Below are positions 15,685-25,538 of a stretch of 60,085 nt of DNA, in pieces. The DNA is taken from positions 1-60,085 of the forward strand of contig JADGOR010000003.1 in assembly GCA_017882855.1 (NCBI GenBank), in the 5' to 3' direction. The position numbers were made by a program, and so were the translations under genes. Position 1 is the first letter of the stretch. Each line of letters begins with the position of its first letter. This DNA comes from Cellulomonas sp. Its GTDB lineage: Bacteria > Actinomycetota > Actinomycetes > Actinomycetales > Cellulomonadaceae. The notes beneath the pieces are model-generated. The model was not told where the DNA came from. It searched no databases and saw nothing but the letters and a program-made list of their open reading frames with translations.

Positions 15685-17478
15685 GTGCCCGCATTCTCGA
15701 AGGTCCTCATCGCGAACCGCGGCGAGATCGCGGTCCGCATCGCGCGGGCGTGCTCCGACGCCGGGCTCTCATCGGTCGCGGTGTACGCCGACCCGGATCG
15801 CGGTGCCCTGCACGTCCGGCTCTCGGACGAGGCCTTTGCCTTGGGCGGCGCCCGCGCGGCCGAGACGTACCTCGACATCGACAAGCTCCTCGACGTCGCT
15901 CGGCGGTCCGGCGCCGACGCCGTCCATCCGGGTTACGGCTTTCTCGCCGAGAACGCGGCGTTCGCCCGAGCCGTGATCGCGGCCGGACTGGTCTGGATCG
16001 GCCCGCCGCCGGCCGCGATCGAGGCGCTCGGTGACAAGGTGAGCGCACGGCACATCGCCCAGCGGGCCGGTGCGCCGCTCGTGGCCGGGACTCCGGATCC
16101 GGTCGCCGATGCCGCACAGGTGCACGCCTTCGCCGCCGCGCACGGCCTCCCGATCGCGATCAAAGCGGCTTTCGGCGGCGGCGGGCGGGGCCTCAAGGTC
16201 GCTCACGCGGCGGACGAGATCGACGAAGCCTTCGACAGCGCGGTCCGCGAGGCGACGGCGGCTTTCGGCCGGGGCGAGTGCTTCGTCGAGACGTACCTGG
16301 ATCGGCCCCGGCATGTCGAGACGCAGTGTCTGGCCGATGTGTACGGGACCGTCGCGGTCGTGTCCACCCGCGACTGCACGCTCCAGCGGCGACACCAGAA
16401 GCTGGTCGAGGAAGCCCCCGCTCCGTTCCTGACGGTCGAGCAGGAAGCGGAGCTGACCCGAGCGTCGGTCGCGATCCTGCGCGAGGCGGGCTACGTCGGA
16501 GCCGGTACCTGCGAGTTCCTGGTCGGACCGGACGGCACCGTCTCGTTCCTCGAGGTCAATACCCGCCTCCAGGTCGAGCACCCGGTCACCGAAGAGGTCA
16601 CCGGCATCGACCTGGTTCGCGAGCAGTTCCGGATCGCGGCGGGAGAGCAGCTCGGCTACACCTCGGTCGCAGTCCGCGGCCACAGCATCGAGTTCCGCCT
16701 CAACGGAGAGGACCCGGCGGCGGGCTTCCTGCCCACGCCCGGGAGGATCACCACCTTGCGCTTCCCGAGTGGTCCCGGGGTGCGGGTCGACTCGGGCGTG
16801 GTCGAGGGCGACGTCGTCTCCGGGGCGTTCGACTCGATGCTGGCGAAGCTCGTCGTGACGGGAGCCGACCGGACCCAGGCGATCCAGCGCGCCCGGCGAG
16901 CCCTGGCGGAGCTGGAGATCGGTGGCGTCCCGACCGTCGTCCCGTTCCACCGCGCCGTGCTGACCGAGCCCGCCTTCGCGCCCGCGGACCCGTCGACGCC
17001 GTTCTCCGTCCACACCCGGTGGATCGAGACCGAGTTCGCCGACCGGCTCGCCGCGCTCGCCCCGGCCCCGACGGCCCAGACCGACGAGTCGGGCGAGGAG
17101 ACCGCGCCTGCGACCGAGCGGGTGATCGTCGAGGTCGGTGGCAAGAGACTCGAGGTCGTGCTTCCCGCCGGTCTCGGCATCGCCGCGAACCGGGCCCGCG
17201 CGCAGAGCGCCGGGCGCCGTGTGATGCGACGCACCCCGGTGCGGAGCCCGGGCACGGTGGCCGGCACCACGCTCGCGTCACCGATGCAGGGAACGATCGT
17301 CAAGGTCGCCGTGGCCGACGGCGCGGAGGTCGCCGAGGGCGATCTCGTCGTCGTGCTCGAGGCGATGAAGATGGAACAGCCGCTGCTTGCCCACCGTGCA
17401 GGTCGAGTCGCTGCGCTCACTGCCGCGGTCGGTTCGAGCGTGAGCGCCGGCACCGCGATCTGCGAGATCGTCGACTGA
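15685..17478 (+). CDS. accA: Acyl-CoA carboxylase alpha subunit (biotin carboxylase plus BCCP)
   Basis: 597 residues in two parts. The N-terminal biotin carboxylase (about 1-450) has [17 protein letters not shown], the ATP-grasp loop [12 protein letters not shown], and [18 protein letters not shown]. The C-terminal biotinyl domain (about 525-597) has EAMKMEQ with biotinylated Lys562, to be modified by BirA. ATP-dependent carboxylation of biotin feeds the AccD carboxyltransferase. It corresponds to actinobacterial AccA3-type subunits that serve several beta subunits. GTG start with a leaderless-type promoter; a Nudix gene follows after 19 bases. Confidence 0.95.
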   Translation: MPAFSKVLIANRGEIAVRIARACSDAGLSSVAVYADPDRGALHVRLSDEAFALGGARAAETYLDIDKLLDVARRSGADAVHPGYGFLAENAAFARAVIAAGLVWIGPPPAAIEALGDKVSARHIAQRAGAPLVAGTPDPVADAAQVHAFAAAHGLPIAIKAAFGGGGRGLKVAHAADEIDEAFDSAVREATAAFGRGECFVETYLDRPRHVETQCLADVYGTVAVVSTRDCTLQRRHQKLVEEAPAPFLTVEQEAELTRASVAILREAGYVGAGTCEFLVGPDGTVSFLEVNTRLQVEHPVTEEVTGIDLVREQFRIAAGEQLGYTSVAVRGHSIEFRLNGEDPAAGFLPTPGRITTLRFPSGPGVRVDSGVVEGDVVSGAFDSMLAKLVVTGADRTQAIQRARRALAELEIGGVPTVVPFHRAVLTEPAFAPADPSTPFSVHTRWIETEFADRLAALAPAPTAQTDESGEETAPATERVIVEVGGKRLEVVLPAGLGIAANRARAQSAGRRVMRRTPVRSPGTVAGTTLASPMQGTIVKVAVADGAEVAEGDLVVVLEAMKMEQPLLAHRAGRVAALTAAVGSSVSAGTAICEIVD

Positions 17479-17497
17479 TCCGCACGGTGACTCGCAG

Positions 17498-18028
17498 GTG
17501 ATCCCCGACGGCCGCGCCGGCGAGTTCCACCGACACCCGGGCGACGGCTGGGTCGAGGACTGCCCGTGCGGGCACCGGCACTGGGGCCTGCACGGAGCGG
17601 CCGGATTGCTTGCCGTCCGGTTCGATCGTGACGTACCCGCCGCCGTGATCCTCCAGCACCGCGCACCGTGGAGCCATCAGGGATCGACCTGGAGCATCCC
17701 CGGCGGCGCGGCGACGCCGGGCGAGACGCGGCTGGCCGCCGCGTTGCGTGAAGCCGCAGAAGAGGCCGGCATCGATCCCTCGCTGGTCCGCCCGTTCGCG
17801 AGGCACTTGCTCCAGCACCCCGTCTGGAGCTACACCACGGTTGTTGCCGAGGTGATCGGCAGCTGGGACCCGACCGAGACCGATGCCGAGAGCCTCGAGG
17901 TCGCCTGGGTGCCGATCGAGGTGGTGCCGACGATGGACCTGCACGAGGCGTTCGCCGCTGCGTGGCCCGAGCTGCTGCGCCTCGCGACCACCCAGCGAGA
18001 CGGAGCTTGGAGCGACGAGCGTCTCTAG
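17498..18028 (+). CDS. Nudix hydrolase
   Basis: 176 residues. An N-terminal DCPCGHRHWG motif with two Cys and two His suggests a small metal-binding element. The Nudix box follows: GGAATPGETRLAAALREAAEEAGI, fitting GX5EX7REUXEEXGU. It hydrolyses a nucleoside diphosphate linked to another group; the substrate cannot be told from the sequence. GTG 17498 is the first usable start after accA. The stop codon lies inside the left half of the first iron box of the next gene. Confidence 0.88.
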   Translation: MIPDGRAGEFHRHPGDGWVEDCPCGHRHWGLHGAAGLLAVRFDRDVPAAVILQHRAPWSHQGSTWSIPGGAATPGETRLAAALREAAEEAGIDPSLVRPFARHLLQHPVWSYTTVVAEVIGSWDPTETDAESLEVAWVPIEVVPTMDLHEAFAAAWPELLRLATTQRDGAWSDERL

Positions 18029-18063
18029 GTTAGGCTCCTCTCTGTTAGGTAAGCCATACCTCA
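18025..18063. promoter_or_regulatory. Tandem IdeR/DtxR-type iron boxes
   Basis: TTAGGTAAGCCATACCTCA at 18045-18063 matches the 19-bp IdeR/DtxR consensus at 15 positions, with intact TTAGGT and ACCT ends. Just upstream, CTAGGTTAGGCT at 18025-18036 is an almost perfect left half of a second box. Both precede the FTR1 start (18116), so repression by iron-loaded IdeR/DtxR is expected. Confidence 0.75.
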
Positions 18064-18115
18064 CTTCGCTCGACCAGCGACGGTGACGCGCCACCCTCCC
18101 CGATCGGAAGAGACC

Positions 18116-18997
18116 ATGCTCGCGAACTACCTCATCGGCCTGCGCGAAGGTCTCGAAGCCGCGCTCGTCATCGGCATCCTCGTCGCCTACGTGGTGCGGA
18201 TCGACCGACGGGACCTGCTCCCTCGAGTGTGGGCAGGGGCCGGGATCGCAGTGGGCGTATCTCTCGCGTTCGGCGCTGCGCTCACCTTCGGCCCGCGCGG
18301 GCTCAGCGAGCACGCCCAGGACGCCCTCAGTGGCTTCCTCTCGATCGCCGCCGTGGCCCTGATCACCTGGATGATCTTCTGGATGGCTCGCACCGCGCGT
18401 CACTTGAGCGGTCGACTTCAGGAACGGCTGGCCGGCGCGATCGAGGCGAGCCGCGACGCCGTCGTCGCGATGGCCCTGGTCGCCGTCGGCCGCGAGGGCC
18501 TGGAGACGGCCCTGTTCTTGTGGGCCGGCGTCAAGTCCACCGGCGCCACCACCTCGCCGGTGCTCGGCGCCACCCTGGGCCTCGGCTCGGCCGCACTGCT
18601 CGGCTACCTCATCTACCGCGGCGCGCTCCGGGTGAACCTGCAGCTGTTCTTCGCCTGGACCGGTGCCTTCCTCGTCGTCATCGCCGCGGGAGTGCTGGCC
18701 TACGGATTCCACGACCTTCAAGAAGCCGAGCTCCTCCCCGGCGAGCACTCCCTCGCCTTCGACGTCTCGGCTGCCATCCCGCCGACGTCGTGGTACGGCA
18801 CCCTCCTCAAGGGCGTCTTCAACTTCTCGGCCGCGACGACCTGGCTCCAGCTGGCTGTCTGGCTCGCCTACCTGGTGCCGACTCTCGCGCTGTTCATCGG
18901 GGTGGTGCGCGGTCGCCAGGGCCGGCCGGCCGCACCCACGTCGCCGGCGCGGAAGGTTGCCGCCAGCGCGCCCGCGGAACGGTCCCTGACTCGCTAG
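18116..18997 (+). CDS. FTR1/EfeU family high-affinity iron permease
   Basis: 293-residue integral membrane protein with about seven transmembrane helices. The two iron-binding REXXE motifs are present: REGLE at 10-14 and REGLE at 126-130. The C-terminal 25 residues are polar and cytoplasmic. It imports iron; in EfeUOB systems it works with the EfeO cupredoxin lipoprotein and EfeB peroxidase, neither of which is adjacent here. ATG 18116 with GGAAGAG upstream is preferred to the upstream GTG at 18083 because REGLE then falls in the first helix near the N-terminus. The tandem IdeR boxes upstream support iron control. Confidence 0.92.
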   Translation: MLANYLIGLREGLEAALVIGILVAYVVRIDRRDLLPRVWAGAGIAVGVSLAFGAALTFGPRGLSEHAQDALSGFLSIAAVALITWMIFWMARTARHLSGRLQERLAGAIEASRDAVVAMALVAVGREGLETALFLWAGVKSTGATTSPVLGATLGLGSAALLGYLIYRGALRVNLQLFFAWTGAFLVVIAAGVLAYGFHDLQEAELLPGEHSLAFDVSAAIPPTSWYGTLLKGVFNFSAATTWLQLAVWLAYLVPTLALFIGVVRGRQGRPAAPTSPARKVAASAPAERSLTR

Positions 18998-19000
18998 CGT
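18995..19000 (+). promoter_or_regulatory. -10 element (TAGCGT) before the EEP membrane protein gene
   Basis: TAGCGT ends six bases before the GTG at 19007 and overlaps the stop codon of the FTR1 gene, suggesting a separate leaderless transcript. Confidence 0.45.
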
Positions 19001-19006
19001 GGGTCC

Positions 19007-21064
19007 GTGCCAACGACGCCACTGGCCCCCAGCCGACCCCTCTCGTCGCTCCCGCGGGTCCTGCTTCTCGCGACGCTCACTGTGCTCACCCTCGAGCAGG
19101 TCCGCGCGAGCGGCCCGCTCCTCTCCCGCTCCTTCGACGCCGGGACGACCAACGCCGCGCTGACGGCGTTCGTCACCTATGCCCTGCCAGGGCTGCTCGC
19201 GACGGCGTTCGTCCTCTTTGGCCGTCGACGCCCGGGCGGTGACGCCGGCGCCCAGACCGTCCGCGGCACCAGGCCCGGCCGGGAGGCGCTCGGCGACCGT
19301 CCGGCGGTCACCGGGTTCTCGGTGCTGTATGCCGTCGTGGACCTGGCCGCGGCGCGGGTCGCCATGCAGGCGACGGATGGCGACGCACGCTTCTGGATCG
19401 GTCTCGTCGCCGTCGGGCTCGCGATCGCTGCGCTCACCCTCGGCGTCGCCCTCGTCGCCGGGCAGGACCAGGGGCCGGTCGAGACGATCGTCGGGCTCAG
19501 CCTCGGTACCGCGGTCGCGCTCGTCTGCCAGTGGGTGCTCTCGGGTTGGGATGCGCTCTGGCGTGGCGGTCCGCTCGGCTGGACACACACCCTGGTGCTC
19601 GTCGTCGTCGCCCTTGGCCTCGCCTGGGTCACCCGCCGAAGCCGCCCGCAGGTGCAGCTGAGGGGACTTGGCTGGCTCGGCCCGTGGCTCGCGCTCAGCG
19701 CGATGATCCTCGCGAACGCCCCCTTCCTCGCGTCGCAAGCGAGCACGACGCTTGCGATCGCAGCGGGATCCCTCATCCTCGCGGCCGGCGCCACGGCGGC
19801 CCTGCTCGCTCGCGGCATCCTCGCGCGAGTGCCCGGTCCGGTCCTGGCTCTGGCGCTGCCCGTCGCCGTCGTCGGGATCTTCTGGCTCAGTGGCCCCGCG
19901 GTCCTCTTGGCCGCTGTGGTGGCGGTCCCGGCAGCGGCCGTCGCTCTCGTCCGAGCCCTGCGGCCCGCGGTGACCGGTGCACCGAGCGTGCGTCGCACCG
20001 CCGGGGTCGCGAGCATCGTCGGCCTGGGCACGATCGTTCCGCTGCTTGTCTACCAGCTGGACTACGACGTCCCCTTGCACGTCCCGAACGCACTCGTCCT
20101 CGTCGTCCTGGCGGCGCTGACCGCCGCCGCCGGTTGGCGGCGCGCTCTGCCGAGCGCTGAGACCCGGCCGGAGCTCGAGCAGCCCCAGCCCGCGGTGGCG
20201 AACCTCCGAGCCCACGGGGACGGCGTCACGCGGCGCCTGGCCGAGGCGCTGGCCCTCGTCGGGATCGCAGCCCTCGGCATCGGCATCGCCCTACCGGCAA
20301 GCGTGCCGTACCCGTCGGCCGCGACCCTCGCGCCGGACCAGGCGGACCGGACGACGATCCGCCTGGTCTCCTGGAACCTGCACTACGGCGTCGCGAGCGG
20401 ACCCGGGGTCGACCTCGATCAGGTCGCGCGGACGATCGAGGCCGAGCACCCGGACCTCGTCACGCTTCAGGAGGTCGAGCGCGGCTGGATCCTCGGCGGT
20501 GGCGCCGACATGGCCACGTACCTCTCGAACCGGCTCGGTATGCCCTTCGTGTACGCCCCCGCCGCCGACCGTCAGTTCGGCAACGTGATCCTGAGCACCC
20601 GACCGCTGACGGAGGTTGCGATCCACGCCCTCCCCTACGGCGACGGTCCGCAGCAGCGATCGGCGATCTCGGCCACGGTGGACGCGGGTGCGGTCCGGCT
20701 CCGGATCACCTCGGTGCACCTCCAGCACCGCGCGGACAACACCCCCACCCGGCAGAAGCAGATCGCGGAGCTGGTCCGCGCCGAGCCGCTCTCCGGTTCG
20801 GCCGTCGTCGCGGGTGACTTCAACGCGGACCCGGGGTGGCCGGAGATCGGGGCGATGACCGCGGCCGGCTACCAGAGCGCCCAGGACGCCGTCGGCGACC
20901 CGACGGGCCTCACCTCACCCGCGGAGGCGCCGGTGGAACGCATCGACTGGATCTTCGGCGCGGGTGTCTCATGGACCGACTTCAAGATCCTTGGCGATGC
21001 GCATTCGTCCGACCACCGAGGTCTGGCGGTGACGGTCACCGCATCGGGTGTGGCCCCGGGCTAG
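19007..21064 (+). CDS. Multi-pass membrane protein with C-terminal endonuclease/exonuclease/phosphatase (EEP) domain
   Basis: 685 residues. About 430 residues carry ten or so hydrophobic helices. An EEP-fold phosphodiesterase domain of about 235 residues (from about 449) keeps the metal and catalytic motifs: VSWNLHYG, LQEVERG, GNVILSTRPL, TSVHLQH, VAGDFNADP, RIDWIF and SSDHRGLAV. The arrangement resembles Cwh43-type proteins, where the same kind of domain follows a membrane region. Substrate unknown; a phospholipid, phosphoglycan or nucleotide at the membrane face is possible. GTG start after the FTR1 gene. Confidence 0.8.
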   Translation: MPTTPLAPSRPLSSLPRVLLLATLTVLTLEQVRASGPLLSRSFDAGTTNAALTAFVTYALPGLLATAFVLFGRRRPGGDAGAQTVRGTRPGREALGDRPAVTGFSVLYAVVDLAAARVAMQATDGDARFWIGLVAVGLAIAALTLGVALVAGQDQGPVETIVGLSLGTAVALVCQWVLSGWDALWRGGPLGWTHTLVLVVVALGLAWVTRRSRPQVQLRGLGWLGPWLALSAMILANAPFLASQASTTLAIAAGSLILAAGATAALLARGILARVPGPVLALALPVAVVGIFWLSGPAVLLAAVVAVPAAAVALVRALRPAVTGAPSVRRTAGVASIVGLGTIVPLLVYQLDYDVPLHVPNALVLVVLAALTAAAGWRRALPSAETRPELEQPQPAVANLRAHGDGVTRRLAEALALVGIAALGIGIALPASVPYPSAATLAPDQADRTTIRLVSWNLHYGVASGPGVDLDQVARTIEAEHPDLVTLQEVERGWILGGGADMATYLSNRLGMPFVYAPAADRQFGNVILSTRPLTEVAIHALPYGDGPQQRSAISATVDAGAVRLRITSVHLQHRADNTPTRQKQIAELVRAEPLSGSAVVAGDFNADPGWPEIGAMTAAGYQSAQDAVGDPTGLTSPAEAPVERIDWIFGAGVSWTDFKILGDAHSSDHRGLAVTVTASGVAPG

Positions 21065-21067
21065 CCT
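21062..21067 (+). promoter_or_regulatory. -10 element (TAGCCT) of the purine nucleoside phosphorylase gene, probably leaderless
   Basis: TAGCCT ends six bases before ATG 21074; it overlaps the stop codon of the preceding gene. Confidence 0.5.
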
Positions 21068-21073
21068 CGACGC

Positions 21074-21904
21074 ATGAACAAGTCGCAGAGCCTCGACGAC
21101 CCGCGGACCGACCCGTTCGACGTCGCACAGGATGCGGCGGTGCTGCTGGCCGGCGAGACGGGCGTGGCGCGGCACGACTTCGCTCTCGTCCTCGGGTCGG
21201 GCTGGGGCGGCGCGGCGGAGCTGATCGGAGAGACGATCGCCGAGCTCCCCAGCTGGGAGGTGCCTGGCTTCGCCGAACCGGCGGTCGCGGGTCACGTCGG
21301 CACGATCCGCTCGATCCGGATGCCGGAGAACGGCAAGCACGTCCTCGTCCTCGGCGCGCGCGCCCATTTGTACGAGGGCCGGGGGGTACGGCACGTGGCA
21401 CACGGTGTCCGCACCGCGGCGAAGGCGGGCGCGAGCGTCATCGTGCTCACCAACGGCTGCGGCGGGCTGGACGTGCTCCGCGGTCCGGGAACTCCGGTGC
21501 TCATCAGCGACCACCTCAACCTGACGGGCGCCTCCCCGCTCGAGGGAGCGGCGTTCGTCGACCTCACGGACCTGTACTCGCCCAGGCTCCGCGCGATCGC
21601 GCACCAGGTCGACCCTGCGCTCACCGAGGGTGTCTACGCCCAGTTCCGCGGGCCGCAGTACGAGACACCCGCCGAGGTGCGGATGGCCGGCCGGCTCGGC
21701 GCGGACCTCGTCGGGATGTCGACGGCGCTCGAGGCGATCGCGGCCCGCCATGCGGGTCTCGAAGTGCTCGGGATCTCGCTCGTGACCAACCTGGCAGCCG
21801 GAATCGGCACCCGACCGCTCGCACACGAGGACGTGCTCGAGGCGGGCGTGTCCGCTGGTCCGAGGATCAGTCGATTGCTGGCGCAGATCGTCCGGCAGTT
21901 CTGA
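21074..21904 (+). CDS. Purine nucleoside phosphorylase (trimeric, PNP family)
   Basis: 276 residues. Splits purine (deoxy)ribonucleosides with phosphate into base and (deoxy)ribose-1-phosphate. Motifs: LVLGSGWGG (phosphate site), GARAHLYEG, LTNGCGGLD, LISDHLNLTG, GVYAQFRGPQYETPAEVRM and VGMSTALEAIAARH, then VTNLAAG. The length fits the trimeric eukaryote-like class found in actinobacteria. The mutase gene begins two bases after its stop and would convert the pentose-1-phosphate product. Confidence 0.93.
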   Translation: MNKSQSLDDPRTDPFDVAQDAAVLLAGETGVARHDFALVLGSGWGGAAELIGETIAELPSWEVPGFAEPAVAGHVGTIRSIRMPENGKHVLVLGARAHLYEGRGVRHVAHGVRTAAKAGASVIVLTNGCGGLDVLRGPGTPVLISDHLNLTGASPLEGAAFVDLTDLYSPRLRAIAHQVDPALTEGVYAQFRGPQYETPAEVRMAGRLGADLVGMSTALEAIAARHAGLEVLGISLVTNLAAGIGTRPLAHEDVLEAGVSAGPRISRLLAQIVRQF

Positions 21905-21906
21905 CG

Positions 21907-23667
21907 ATGACGACCCCGGACGACCTCGGCACCCTCGTCACGAGGGTGCGGCAGTGGATCAGCGACGACCCGGACCCCGCCACCGAGGCCGAGCTCGCGA
22001 CCCTGCTGACCGATGCCGAGAGCGGGACGACCGAGGAGCGCGTTGCCGCCGTCGCCGAGCTCGAGGACCGGTTCTGCGGCCTGCTCCAGTTCGGCACGGC
22101 CGGCCTGCGCGGCGCGCTCGGCGGCGGGCCGAACCGGATGAACCGGGCCGTGGTCATCCGGACCGCGGCGGGCCTCGCAGCGTTCCTGGCCGAGAGCCTG
22201 TCCGGACTCGGGGCGGACGCCGTCCAACCACGCGTCGTCATCGGCTACGACGCGCGTCGCAACTCGGACGCGTTCGCCCGCGACACCGCTGCCGTGCTCA
22301 CGGCGGCCGGTGCGGAAGCCTTCCTGCTGCCACGCGCCCTGCCGACGCCGGTCCTCGCGTTTGCCGTCCAGCACCTCGCGGCGGACGCCGGGGTGATGGT
22401 CACCGCGAGCCACAACCCGCCGCAGGACAACGGCTACAAGGTCTACCTCGGTGGACGCGTCGTCACCGGCTCCGGCCAGGGCGCACAGATCATCCCACCG
22501 ATGGACACCCAGATCGCCGCACACATCGCGCGGGTGACCTCGGCCGCCGCGGTGCCGCGGGCCCAGAGCGGCTGGACCGTCCTCGGCGCGAACATCGAGC
22601 AGTCGTACGTCGAGACCGTCGCGCGCCTTGCCGATCCGGCGTCACCACGGACCCTGCGCATCGTCCTCACCTCTTTGCACGGCGTCGGTGGCGTCGTCGC
22701 CCAGAGCGTGCTGCGCCGGGCCGGGTTCACCGACGTCCACCCCGTGCCCGAGCAGGCCGAGCCCGACCCGGCGTTCCCGACCGTCCCGTTCCCGAACCCC
22801 GAGGAGCCAGGCGCGATCGACCTGGCCATCGCCGTGGCGCGCACCGTCGACGCCGATCTCGTGCTGGCGAACGACCCGGACGCGGATCGCTGCGCGGTAG
22901 CAGTCCGCGACCGGTACGCCGACGGCGACGGCTGGCGGATGCTGCACGGCGACGAGGTCGGCGCGCTCCTCGGCGAGTACCTCGCCGGCCCGCTGGCCGC
23001 AGCTGCCGCGCGCGCAGGTGGCGAGCCGCCGGTCCTGGCGTCGTCGATCGTCTCCTCACGCTTGCTCGGCCGGATCGCCCTCGCGCACGGGCTCCGCCAC
23101 GCCGTCACGCTCACCGGGTTCAAGTGGCTCTCCCGGGTGGACGGGCTCGCCTACGCGTACGAGGAAGCGATCGGCTATTGCGTCGACCCGGGACGGGTCC
23201 GGGACAAGGACGGGATCAGCGCCGCGCTCATCGTCGCGCAGCTCGCTGCACAGCTGGCAGCACAGGGACGCACCCTCATCGACGCGCTCGACGACCTCGC
23301 CCGGACGCACGGCCTGTACCTGAGCGGGCAGGTCTCGGCGCGGTTCGCGGACCTCGCTCAGATCCCGGCGACGATGGAGCGGCTGCGTGCGGTGCCGCCC
23401 GCCACCCTGGCTGGATCGCCCGTGACCGAGGTGCGCGACCTCGCCACCGGGACCGCGAAGCTGCCGCCCACGGAGGGCGTGCTCGTGCTGGCCGAGGACG
23501 GCGCCCGCGTCATCATCCGCCCGAGCGGGACCGAGCCCAAGGTGAAGTGCTACCTCGAGGTGATCGCCGACGTCGGCGACGCGGAGCTGGGTTCAGTACG
23601 CGCTGCTGCCGGGGCCCACCTGGCTGCCCTCAGCGCCCAGATCGGCGCCCTGCTGGGCGTCGCCTGA
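21907..23667 (+). CDS. Phospho-sugar mutase (phosphoglucomutase/phosphomannomutase family, probable phosphopentomutase role)
   Basis: 586 residues of the alpha-D-phosphohexomutase superfamily. Motifs: QFGTAGLRG (N-terminal loop), [15 protein letters not shown] (phosphoserine loop), [10 protein letters not shown] (Mg2+ site), the sugar loop [11 protein letters not shown] and [15 protein letters not shown] (phosphate-binding C-terminal domain). ATG 21907 directly follows the phosphorylase stop; the much longer frame upstream is an out-of-register reading of other genes. Context suggests it converts (deoxy)ribose-1-P to 5-P for DeoC, but hexose phosphates are equally possible. Its last 75 bases overlap convergent deoC. 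Confidence 0.9.
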   Translation: MTTPDDLGTLVTRVRQWISDDPDPATEAELATLLTDAESGTTEERVAAVAELEDRFCGLLQFGTAGLRGALGGGPNRMNRAVVIRTAAGLAAFLAESLSGLGADAVQPRVVIGYDARRNSDAFARDTAAVLTAAGAEAFLLPRALPTPVLAFAVQHLAADAGVMVTASHNPPQDNGYKVYLGGRVVTGSGQGAQIIPPMDTQIAAHIARVTSAAAVPRAQSGWTVLGANIEQSYVETVARLADPASPRTLRIVLTSLHGVGGVVAQSVLRRAGFTDVHPVPEQAEPDPAFPTVPFPNPEEPGAIDLAIAVARTVDADLVLANDPDADRCAVAVRDRYADGDGWRMLHGDEVGALLGEYLAGPLAAAAARAGGEPPVLASSIVSSRLLGRIALAHGLRHAVTLTGFKWLSRVDGLAYAYEEAIGYCVDPGRVRDKDGISAALIVAQLAAQLAAQGRTLIDALDDLARTHGLYLSGQVSARFADLAQIPATMERLRAVPPATLAGSPVTEVRDLATGTAKLPPTEGVLVLAEDGARVIIRPSGTEPKVKCYLEVIADVGDAELGSVRAAAGAHLAALSAQIGALLGVA

Positions 23668-24351
23668 GGCCACCGCCCCTGACGACAGCGCGTCGAGCCC
23701 GTCGAGCACCGCCGCGGTGCCGGAGAGACCGAGCCGGGTGGCGCCCGCGGCGACCATCGCGAGCGCTTGCTCCGCGGTCCGGATGCCGCCGGACGCCTTG
23801 ACCCCGAGGCGCCCGCCGACGGTTGCCGCCATCAGAGCGACGGCATGCACGCTCGCGCCACCAGCCGGGTGGAAGCCGGTCGAGGTCTTGACGAAGTCCG
23901 CGCCCGCGGCCTCCGCCGCGTGGCACACCGCGACGATCTGCTCGTCGGTCAGCGCGGCCGACTCGATGATGACCTTGAGGATCCGGTCTGCGGGAACGGC
24001 AGCCCGGACCGCGGCGATGTCGGCCCGCACCGCGGCGTAGTCTCCCGCGATCGCGGCGCCCACGTCGATCACCATGTCGACCTCGTCGGCGCCGTCGGCG
24101 ATGGACCCGGACGCCTCGACCGCCTTGACCTCGCTGTGGTGCTTGCCGGACGGGAAGCCGCACACCGTCGCGACCCGGATGTGCTCGGCATGGACCGGGA
24201 GCATCGACGGCGACACGCACACCGAGAAGACGCCGAGGGCCTCGCCCTCCGCGACGAGGGCAGCGACGTCGGCGATCGTCGCCTCCGGCTTGAGCAGGGT
24301 GTGGTCAACGAGGCGGGCCAGGGCGGCGCGGTCGAGCCGGGGGGTCGTCAT
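23593..24351 (-). CDS. deoC: Deoxyribose-phosphate aldolase
   Basis: 252-residue TIM-barrel class I aldolase that splits 2-deoxyribose-5-phosphate into glyceraldehyde-3-phosphate and acetaldehyde. Motifs: [41 protein letters not shown], the Schiff-base Lys155 in [16 protein letters not shown], and VKASGGIRT. The C-terminal 25 residues ([13 protein letters not shown] onward) go beyond the usual family end and coincide with the 75-base antisense overlap with the mutase gene. It catabolises the product of deoxynucleoside phosphorolysis. Confidence 0.95.
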   Translation of the reverse strand: MTTPRLDRAALARLVDHTLLKPEATIADVAALVAEGEALGVFSVCVSPSMLPVHAEHIRVATVCGFPSGKHHSEVKAVEASGSIADGADEVDMVIDVGAAIAGDYAAVRADIAAVRAAVPADRILKVIIESAALTDEQIVAVCHAAEAAGADFVKTSTGFHPAGGASVHAVALMAATVGGRLGVKASGGIRTAEQALAMVAAGATRLGLSGTAAVLDGLDALSSGAVASGDAQQGADLGAEGSQVGPGSSAY

Positions 24352-24374
24352 GGCTCTAGCCTGCCACGGCCGCG

Positions 24375-25478
24375 CTACTCCGCCCGGTGGCGCCCGGGGA
24401 CGTCCTCGGCGAACGCCGGCAACAGGACCTGGTCGACCAGGTCGCCGCGCTCGTCGTGGTGCAGGAAAGCGTTCCAGGCCGCGACCACCATGGAGTCCTC
24501 GAGCTCCTCGAGGGTCCAGCCGGCCTCCTCCGCGAGCAGGGTCATCTCACGGGTGAGGGTGGTGCCGGACATCAAGCGGTTGTCCGGGTTGATGGTCACG
24601 GCGAAGCCCAGCGCCTTGAGCGCGGTGATCGGGTGCTCGGCGATCGACCGCGCCGCGCCGGTCTGCACGTTGGACGACGGGCACATCTCGAGCGGGATCT
24701 GGCGGTCTCGCACCCAGTGCGCGAGCAGGCCCAGCTCGGGCTCGTCCGCTCCGTCCGCCGGAAAGGCGATGTCGTCCACGATCCGGACGCCGTGACCGAT
24801 CCGGCACGCCGCGCCGAGGTGCACGGCCTCCGCGATCGAGTCCAGCCCGGCTGCCTCGCCCGCATGGATGGTCACCGGGAAGTCGGCGTCACGCAACGTG
24901 GCGAAGGCCGAGGCCAGTCGAGACGGCGCAAAGCCCTCCTCCGCGCCGGCGATGTCGAACCCGACCACGCCGCGGTCCCGGTTGGCCAAGGACAGCGCGG
25001 CGATCTCGTCGCCCCGGTCGGCGTGGCGCATCGCGGTGAGGATCGTGCCGACCCGGATCGAGCGCCCGGCGTCGGCGACCGCGGCGACGCCGTCCTGGAA
25101 CCCCGACTGCACGGCGTCGACCACCTCTTGGAGGCTCAGCCCGCGCTGAAGGTGCTGCTCGGGCGCGTACCGCAGCTCCCCGTGGACGACGCCGTCGGCA
25201 GCCAGGTCGAGGACCGCCTCGTGCGCCACCCGGCGCAAGCCCTCTGGTGTCTGCATGACGGCGACGGTGTGGGCGAACGTCTCGAGGTATCGCTCCAACG
25301 ACCCCGAGCTCGCCGCCTGGACGAACCAGGCGCCGAGCTCGGGCGGGTCCGTGGTCGGAAGCTGGTGACGCACCTCGCCGGCAAGCTCGACGATCGTCCC
25401 GGGTCGCAGCGCACCGTCGAGGTGGTCGTGGAGCGACACCTTGGGCATGGCCGCGATCTGCTCGCGAAGGCTTGTCAT
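24375..25478 (-). CDS. add: Adenosine deaminase
   Basis: 367 residues. Deaminates (deoxy)adenosine to (deoxy)inosine in the cytoplasm using a zinc ion. Motifs in order: [14 protein letters not shown] (two zinc His), [20 protein letters not shown] (zinc His and catalytic Glu), [17 protein letters not shown] and [13 protein letters not shown] (Asp pair, with Asn preceding). ATG 25478 is preferred over an upstream start because it is seven bases after a TAGTTT -10 and gives the usual N-terminus. It supplies inosine to the nearby purine nucleoside phosphorylase. deoC lies 23 bases downstream on the same strand. Confidence 0.95.
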   Translation of the reverse strand: MTSLREQIAAMPKVSLHDHLDGALRPGTIVELAGEVRHQLPTTDPPELGAWFVQAASSGSLERYLETFAHTVAVMQTPEGLRRVAHEAVLDLAADGVVHGELRYAPEQHLQRGLSLQEVVDAVQSGFQDGVAAVADAGRSIRVGTILTAMRHADRGDEIAALSLANRDRGVVGFDIAGAEEGFAPSRLASAFATLRDADFPVTIHAGEAAGLDSIAEAVHLGAACRIGHGVRIVDDIAFPADGADEPELGLLAHWVRDRQIPLEMCPSSNVQTGAARSIAEHPITALKALGFAVTINPDNRLMSGTTLTREMTLLAEEAGWTLEELEDSMVVAAWNAFLHHDERGDLVDQVLLPAFAEDVPGRHRAE

Positions 25479-25485
25479 GCGGCCC

Positions 25486-25491
25486 AAACTA
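25486..25491 (-). promoter_or_regulatory. -10 element (TAGTTT) of add, probably leaderless
   Basis: On the minus strand TAGTTT ends seven bases before ATG 25478. Confidence 0.45.
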
Positions 25492-25538
25492 GCGGCGACC
25501 GGCCGCGCTCGCCCCACGTGAGACGTCGGCGCGAGCGC

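Noticed and set aside
17417-20215. 932-codon open frame on the minus strand
   Set aside because: It runs antisense to accA, the Nudix gene, FTR1 and the EEP gene, whose motifs are clear. Long antisense frames are common at this GC content; its composition (Arg, Glu, Asp, Gly, His-rich) is that of a shadow.
20836-21906. Upstream extension of the phospho-sugar mutase frame
   Set aside because: The 943-codon frame passes through the EEP gene tail and PNP; the real start is ATG 21907 next to the PNP stop.
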